19,027 nt of DNA from JBAQMG01 sp049302575 (GTDB lineage Bacteria; Bacillota; Desulfitobacteriia; Desulfitobacteriales; Desulfitobacteriaceae). A program made the translations under genes and the position numbers. Below are positions 15,935-19,027 of this stretch, in pieces (within the stretch, counting starts at the first letter, position 1; every line of letters starts with the position of its first letter). A model generated the notes under the pieces. That model ran no database searches. It was not told the origin of the DNA and was given only the letters and a program-made list of their open reading frames with translations. The stretch spans positions 1 to 19,027 of the forward strand of contig JBAQMG010000121.1 in the NCBI GenBank assembly GCA_049302575.1, read 5' to 3'.

Positions 15935-16132
15935 CAGGGTAATAATTGCACAGCGAGAAGGAATCATGTATGGTCAATTGTTGGTTCAAATTTCTGTGAA
16001 GAGTTTTATTTGAAACGTATAGGTCATTATGGAGAACATTTATATACACCAGCTGCCAAAAGGTATTTTGAGCCTTTATTTGCCTACATTGAGGATTCTT
16101 GGATCCAATTACTAGCCCGATGGCTTAAATAG
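15935..16132 (+). pseudogene. Remnant of an unidentified gene, C-terminal part
   Basis: A frame open from 15935 to TAG 16130 has no ATG/GTG start until a TTG at about 16010, yet reads like real protein: FCEEFYLKRIGHYGEHLYTP, then AAKRYFEPLFAYIEDSWIQL and LARWLK. It appears to be the C-terminal end of a gene that lost its front. A second frame, ATG 15888 to TGA 16011, overlaps it and is also protein-like over about 20 residues (MRDVIYTGPDLLIENSRVII), so a frameshift or fusion of two remnants is possible. I do not recognise the family. No ribosome site was seen. Confidence 0.4.
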
Positions 16133-16138
16133 AAGATT

Positions 16139-16178
16139 TCTGGATAAACTAACAAAGATAAAAGATTAGTTATCCAGA
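16139..16178 (+). terminator. Stem-loop before the small membrane gene
   Basis: TCTGGATAAACTAA (16139-16152) pairs with TTAGTTATCCAGA (16166-16178) with one bulged A, giving a 13-bp stem and a 13-nt A-rich loop. It has no T-run after it, so it may be a weak terminator or a structured leader. Its 3' arm touches the AGAAAGGA ribosome site of the next gene, so folding could limit access to it. Confidence 0.4.
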
Positions 16179-16182
16179 AAGG

Positions 16183-16437
16183 ATGAATTTGAAAATGCGC
16201 TGGCTTTGGCGTCTGATGATTTTATTTATTTTTATCAGTTTCTTCAAGATGTTTCTATCAACTCCTCAACCTCAAGCTTTTATTACTTGGCCAGAGAGAC
16301 AAGACTGGACAAGGAGAGTACAATGGCAGGTTCAACAATGGCAACGTCAAGCCCAAGACCTCCCTGCTAGTGTTCAGATGGAAATAAAACATTTTCGGGA
16401 TGAATTTCAACCCCAAGGGGATGGTAAGTCAGTATAA
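16183..16437 (+). CDS. Small single-pass membrane-anchored protein, unknown function
   Basis: An 84-residue protein with a positively charged N-terminus (NLKMRWLWR), one hydrophobic segment at about 8-26 (LMILFIFISFFKMFL), and a polar tail rich in Gln, Trp and Arg (WPERQDWTRRVQWQVQQWQR). This predicts an anchor or uncleaved signal with the C-terminus outside the membrane; the tail is probably helical. The start is uncertain: ATG 16183 overlaps AGAAAGGA, while TTG 16189 and ATG 16195 are in frame and 5 and 11 nt beyond it. No family is recognised. The downstream selenoprotein gene has its own promoter, so co-transcription is not needed. Confidence 0.5.
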   Translation: MNLKMRWLWRLMILFIFISFFKMFLSTPQPQAFITWPERQDWTRRVQWQVQQWQRQAQDLPASVQMEIKHFRDEFQPQGDGKSV

Positions 16438-16462
16438 ATTTATAATTTTTTGGCGTATTTGA

Positions 16463-16491
16463 TTGACAAGAATCATTTTTAGAAGTATTAT
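16463..16491 (+). promoter_or_regulatory. Strong sigma-A promoter of the HesB-like selenoprotein gene
   Basis: A perfect -35 box TTGACA (16463-16468) and TATTAT (16486-16491) are separated by 17 bp. The leader that follows contains an eight-G run (16511-16518) and four TAA triplets (16525-16536) before the AAGGAG site. Confidence 0.75.
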
Positions 16492-16554
16492 AAAGACACC
16501 TTCTCCATACGGGGGGGGTGTATATAATAATAATAATAGAAGGAGCGATTTTTT

Positions 16555-16890
16555 ATGGTTCATATAACAGAAATCGCGGCCCAAAAAGTCAAAGAGGTAT
16601 TGGCAAACCAAAATAAGGGAAGTGCCTTTCTTCGTCTCTATGTTGCAGGCTTTGGCTGAGGTGGACCGAATTTCGGAATGACTCTGGATGAGTCAAAAAC
16701 AGAAGATGATATTCTTGATGAAGACTTTGGTGTTTCCATAATCACGGAGAAGAAAATTTACGCTCAGTTAGATGGCGCAACGGTTGATTATGTGGAATCT
16801 AGCTATGGCGGGGGGTTCGAAATTAAATCAGCCCAAGCTAGTGGCGAATGTGGTTCAGGTTCAAGTTGTGGAGATAGTTGCGGACATTAA
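16555..16890 (+). CDS. HesB/IscA-like selenoprotein (UGA at codon 35 read as selenocysteine)
   Basis: A 111-residue A-type Fe-S scaffold/carrier-like protein if TGA 16657-16659 is read as selenocysteine (U). ATG 16555 follows AAGGAGCGATTTTTT. The N-terminus (HITEIAAQKVKEVLANQ) and LRLYVAGFG-U-GGPNFGMTLDE are the HesB/IscA fold, and U35 sits where IscA proteins have their first cluster cysteine (C35 in E. coli IscA). The rest (DDILDEDFGVSIITEKK...LDGATVDYVES) stays in the same frame to a Cys-rich tail, GECGSGSSCGDSCGH. The reading frame is protein-like on both sides of the TGA, and a bacterial SECIS-like hairpin follows it. HesB-like selenoproteins are a known family. Standard calling would give only the piece from ATG 16678. 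A nonsense pseudogene is the alternative, unlikely given the promoter, ribosome site, hairpin and terminator. The selC/selA/selB genes are not in the window. Confidence 0.88.
16657..16694 (+). promoter_or_regulatory. Bacterial SECIS-like element with its UGA codon
   Basis: After TGA 16657-16659, GACTC (16680-16684) pairs perfectly with GAGTC (16690-16694) around the loop TGGAT (16685-16689). The apical loop has G at its second position and begins 25 nt after the UGA, inside the range known for bacterial SECIS elements. A small CCGA-ATT-TCGG hairpin lies between UGA and this stem. The pairing is seen; recognition by SelB is inferred. Confidence 0.7.
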
Positions 16891-16909
16891 AAGATAAAAT
16901 TAACTGTTG

Positions 16910-16947
16910 GCGCTCCCTTTACCAAACGGTAAAGGGAGCGCGTTTTT
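16910..16947 (+). terminator. Strong rho-independent terminator
   Basis: A perfect 14-bp stem pairs GCGCTCCCTTTACC (16910-16923) with GGTAAAGGGAGCGC (16928-16941) around an AAAC tetraloop, followed by GTTTTTCTT. It closes the selenoprotein gene as a single-gene unit. Confidence 0.95.
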
Positions 16948-16989
16948 CTTATGAAATATTATGTCTAATTTACTTCAAATCTCGATCTG

Positions 16990-17018
16990 TTGACAATATA
17001 ATTTACTAAGTATATTAT
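16990..17018 (+). promoter_or_regulatory. Sigma-A promoter of the MarR gene
   Basis: TTGACA (16990-16995) and TATTAT (17013-17018) are separated by 17 bp, the same boxes and spacing as the selenoprotein promoter. The -10 box lies inside a palindrome that is the probable operator. Confidence 0.7.
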
Positions 17019-17034
17019 TTATATAATAAATAAT
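17014..17034. promoter_or_regulatory. Probable MarR autoregulatory operator
   Basis: ATTATTTAT (17014-17022) and ATAAATAAT (17026-17034) are perfect 9-bp inverted arms around ATA. The site overlaps the -10 box and the start region of the MarR gene promoter, the usual place for a MarR dimer that represses itself. Confidence 0.55.
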
Positions 17035-17049
17035 CGAGGTGATAATACG

Positions 17050-17526
17050 ATGACAGTAGATGAAAGGACAGTCCTCGCTCAAGAATTAGCCAGTACTATT
17101 GCCCAATTCTGGCGAGTTGGCAGACCCCACGGCGCTTTTCAGGGAATTAAACTAAGTGAATTCATGTTACTTGTTGCTATGACACATTGTACTGCTTCTA
17201 ACTCGGGGGGTATTAAGATTTCAGACTTGAGTACCCGTATGCAGATTACGCCCGCCGCTGTTACTCATATGATTAATTCTTTGGAGAAAGGTGAATATGT
17301 GGAACGCCTGGCGGATTCGTCGGACAGACGGATTGTCCTTGTAAGGCCGACTGGTAGGGGAGAACAAGCCATCGAAGGCATGCAAGAACAGCGAATTGAA
17401 GCTTTAAAGGAACTGATCAGTTATCTCGGCGAGCAAGATAGCCAAGAGTTCATTAGACTTATTTCTTCTACACTAACTTACTTTAAAGAACGTGGTTATA
17501 AAAATGCAGACAAATTTGAGGCTTAA
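17050..17526 (+). CDS. MarR-family transcriptional regulator
   Basis: A 158-residue winged-helix regulator, probably a dimer. The DNA-binding core is seen as LSEFMLLVAM (helix 2), ISDLSTRMQITPAAVTHMINSLEKGEYVERLA (recognition helix and turn, about residues 58-88), and the wing DSSDRRIVLVRPTGRG with the DxRxxxV-type signature. The helical termini fit the dimerisation domain. The ATG follows GAGGTGATAATACG. Its own promoter carries a perfect palindrome, so autorepression is likely. No efflux or enzyme gene is adjacent on the same transcript: a hairpin follows the stop and the next gene has its own promoter. Ligand and other targets are unknown. Confidence 0.9.
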   Translation: MTVDERTVLAQELASTIAQFWRVGRPHGAFQGIKLSEFMLLVAMTHCTASNSGGIKISDLSTRMQITPAAVTHMINSLEKGEYVERLADSSDRRIVLVRPTGRGEQAIEGMQEQRIEALKELISYLGEQDSQEFIRLISSTLTYFKERGYKNADKFEA

Positions 17527-17543
17527 ACTTATATTAGACAATA

Positions 17544-17599
17544 CAAAATAGAGAACACAAAAATCTATCCGTTAAATATTTTTGATGTTCTCTATTTTG
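17544..17599. terminator. AT-rich terminator-like inverted repeat after the MarR gene
   Basis: CAAAATAGAGAACA (17544-17557) pairs over 14 bp with TGTTCTCTATTTTG (17586-17599), and an inner AAAAT/ATTTT pair extends it. The 3' arm carries TTTT. A terminator is the simplest reading; the 28-nt spacer makes it less typical. Confidence 0.55.
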
Positions 17600-17743
17600 A
17601 TATTATTTGTCCGAGCGATAAATTATTTCTGTAAAGATAACTCTATTTATCGGAAAATTGAAAACTTATTTTACTTATTGAAATCTATGCATTTTCAAAC
17701 TATGATATATAATAGCAAAAATAGTGCAATAATTGCAAAATAG

Positions 17744-17772
17744 TTGACACTATTCGAATTTAAGAATATACT
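17744..17772 (+). promoter_or_regulatory. Sigma-A promoter of the DAHP synthase gene
   Basis: TTGACA (17744-17749) and TATACT (17767-17772) have a 17-bp spacer. Upstream, TGCAAT-A-ATTGCA (17725-17737) is a perfect palindrome, and AATAGTG (17720-17726) repeats inverted as CACTATT (17748-17754) across the -35 box, so a repressor site is possible. No T-box leader features were found. Confidence 0.75.
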
Positions 17773-17802
17773 TTAAATTCAATATGCAAAGGAGAATAAG
17801 AC

Positions 17803-18831
17803 ATGAGTATGAAATTTATTCAAAGAATACCAACTGCCGAAGAAATAAAAGAACAGATACCTTTACCAAATCATATTAAAAAAATAAAGGAAAATAGGGA
17901 TAATGATATAAGAAGAATATTTGAAAATAAGGATGATAAGTTTCTTCTTATTGTAGGTCCATGTTCGGCTGATAATGAAGATTCTGTTTGTGAATATATT
18001 GAAAAACTTGCACAGATTCAAGAAAAGGTAAAAGAATCAATCTTAATTATTCCTAGAATCTATACAAATAAGCCCCGAACGACTGGTGAAGGCTATAAAG
18101 GCATGGCTCACCAACCGGATCCATGTAAAGACCCGGATTTATTAGTTGGTATAAAAGCTATCAGAAAGATGCACATTAGAGCATTATGCGACTATTACAT
18201 GCCTGCAGCCGATGAAATGCTCTACCCGGAAAACTATTCCTATCTCTCTGACGTTTTAGGATATATTGCAGTTGGGGCTCGTTCAGTTGAAAACCAACAG
18301 CACAGACTGACGGCAAGTGGAATGGATGTTCCTGTAGGTATGAAAAATCCTACCAGTGGGGACTTGTCCGTAATGTTAAACTCTATTATTGCTGCACAAA
18401 ATGGTCATTCATTTGTTTACAATGGATATGAAGTTGAAACCCCAGGCAATCCGCTCACACACGCCATTTTACGAGGTGCTGTAGATTCAAATGGTAGAAA
18501 TATTCCGAATTACCATTACGAAGATTTAATTAATATTGCTAAAGAGTATGAAAAACAAGAACTAATAAATGCAGCCATTATTGTTGATACAAACCATGCG
18601 AATTCTATGAAATGCTATTATGAACAACCTAGAATTGCAAGAGAAGTATTAATGAGTAGAAAATATGACCCTATTCTTAAGAAAATGATCAAAGGTTTTA
18701 TGATTGAAAGCTATCTTGTAGAAGGTAGGCAAGGCATAGGTGAAAATATTTATGGTAAATCAATAACGGATGCGTGTCTTGGATGGGAGAGTACTGAAAA
18801 ATTAATTTACTGTATCGCTGAAAATGTTTAA
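17803..18831 (+). CDS. aroG: 3-deoxy-7-phosphoheptulonate synthase, AroG type
   Basis: First enzyme of the shikimate pathway: joins phosphoenolpyruvate and erythrose 4-phosphate to DAHP in the cytosol. The class I alpha (AroF/G/H of E. coli) pattern is clear. VGPCSADNED holds metal ligand C54, NKPRTTGEGYKG (89-100) binds substrate, and DYYMPAADEMLYPENYSYLSD follows. GARSVENQQHRLTASGMDVPVGMKNPTSGD is diagnostic, and the remaining metal ligands are H265 (VDTNHANS), E302 (IESYLVEGRQ) and D323 (GKSITDACLGWE). The 342-residue length is normal. The ATG follows AAAGGAGA. Codon use is markedly more A-rich (many AAA, AGA, ATA) than in the metabolic genes of this window, which hints at acquisition by transfer. 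It stands alone between its promoter and terminator. Feedback specificity is not predictable. Confidence 0.94.
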   Translation: MSMKFIQRIPTAEEIKEQIPLPNHIKKIKENRDNDIRRIFENKDDKFLLIVGPCSADNEDSVCEYIEKLAQIQEKVKESILIIPRIYTNKPRTTGEGYKGMAHQPDPCKDPDLLVGIKAIRKMHIRALCDYYMPAADEMLYPENYSYLSDVLGYIAVGARSVENQQHRLTASGMDVPVGMKNPTSGDLSVMLNSIIAAQNGHSFVYNGYEVETPGNPLTHAILRGAVDSNGRNIPNYHYEDLINIAKEYEKQELINAAIIVDTNHANSMKCYYEQPRIAREVLMSRKYDPILKKMIKGFMIESYLVEGRQGIGENIYGKSITDACLGWESTEKLIYCIAENV

Positions 18832-18894
18832 CAAGTACTTCGGCAGATATTCACGATTATTCAATAACTTTAATGAGACTTTAAATGGTCTCGA

Positions 18895-18928
18895 AAAACA
18901 AAAAGACCTTAGCGGTCTTTTTGTTTTC
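18895..18928 (+). terminator. Rho-independent terminator of aroG
   Basis: AAAACAAAAAGACC (18895-18908) pairs over 14 bp with GGTCTTTTTGTTTT (18914-18927) around TTAGC. A smaller hairpin GAGAC/GTCTC (18875-18892) is directly upstream. A group II intron begins 4 nt after the stem region. Confidence 0.88.
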
Positions 18929-18931
18929 TAT

Positions 18932-19027
18932 GTGCGCCACGCATGACGATTAACTCGGTGGTGAAAGTCCACTATGGGGGCTTGTAGTTGCCAACCATTA
19001 GCCAAGAGCAAGGGTGTCCACCGCGAG
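18932..19027 (+). mobile_element. 5' end of a second group II intron, cut by the window edge
   Basis: The segment starts GTGCGCC and continues with GGTGGTGAAAGTCCACTATG, then CATTAGCCAAGAGCAAGGG and GTGTCCACCGCGAG. This is the recognisable start of domain I of bacterial group II introns. The conserved GUGCG 5' end is at 18932-18936, right after the aroG terminator. Only 96 nt lie in the window, so the intron protein and ribozyme core are not visible. It is less degraded here than the copy at 6667, which has a shorter and diverged start. Confidence 0.85.

Noticed and set aside
16429..16611. 60-codon - strand frame over the selenoprotein promoter
   Set aside because: It is built from the TAA/G-run leader and a strong + strand promoter; no ribosome site or family signal.
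17600..17802. T-box or other known riboswitch before aroG
   Set aside because: The T-box antiterminator consensus and a leader terminator are absent, and the promoter lies only about 30 bp before the start codon.

Overview
The window looks like a chromosomal segment of a spore-forming, anaerobic, low-to-mid GC Firmicute. A Desulfosporosinus/Desulfitobacterium-type member of the Peptococcaceae fits best. This is inferred from gene content: a beta-oxidation/butyrate cluster with a membrane Fe-S electron acceptor for ETF, a selenocysteine HesB-like protein and group II introns. Strong AGGAGG-type ribosome sites and frequent TTG/GTG starts agree with it. No marker gene in the window proves the species.

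Region 1 (1-6666) is a + strand metabolic cluster. It holds 3-hydroxybutyryl-CoA dehydrogenase (hbd), both ETF subunits (etfB, etfA), a 683-residue membrane protein with two [4Fe-4S] motifs and two CCG domains, and an acetyl-CoA acetyltransferase. A strong terminator closes it. Together these genes interconvert acetoacetyl-CoA, 3-hydroxybutyryl-CoA and acetyl-CoA, and they pass electrons from acyl-CoA dehydrogenation through ETF to the membrane quinone pool. Crotonase and acyl-CoA dehydrogenase are not in the window.

Region 2 (6667-10824) carries mobile-element debris around one intact gene. The 5' part of a group II intron starts 4 nt after the thiolase terminator. Its reverse transcriptase is broken by a 52-bp insertion containing a near-perfect 20-bp palindrome, by an Asp-to-Asn change in the YxDD motif, and by loss of everything 3'. 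An M3-family oligoendopeptidase F gene with its own promoter follows, then a decayed transposase-like reading frame.

Region 3 (10821-13562) has a - strand membrane/spermidine-synthase-like/TPR fusion protein and a small + strand membrane protein.

Region 4 (13601-16437) has an Mrp/NBP35-type Fe-S carrier ATPase and S-adenosylhomocysteine hydrolase. The hydrolase Shine-Dalgarno sequence is separated from its ATG by a hairpin. A broken reading frame and a small single-pass membrane protein follow.

Region 5 (16463-19027) contains a HesB/IscA-like selenoprotein with an in-frame UGA and a downstream bacterial SECIS-like hairpin, and a MarR regulator with a perfect palindrome over its own promoter. 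It also contains an AT-rich AroG-type DAHP synthase with promoter and terminator. The window ends in the 5' end of a second group II intron, again exactly 4 nt after a terminator stem. The most notable items are the selenoprotein, which a standard gene caller truncates, the repeated terminator-adjacent intron insertions, and the hairpin-bridged ribosome site of the SAH hydrolase gene.
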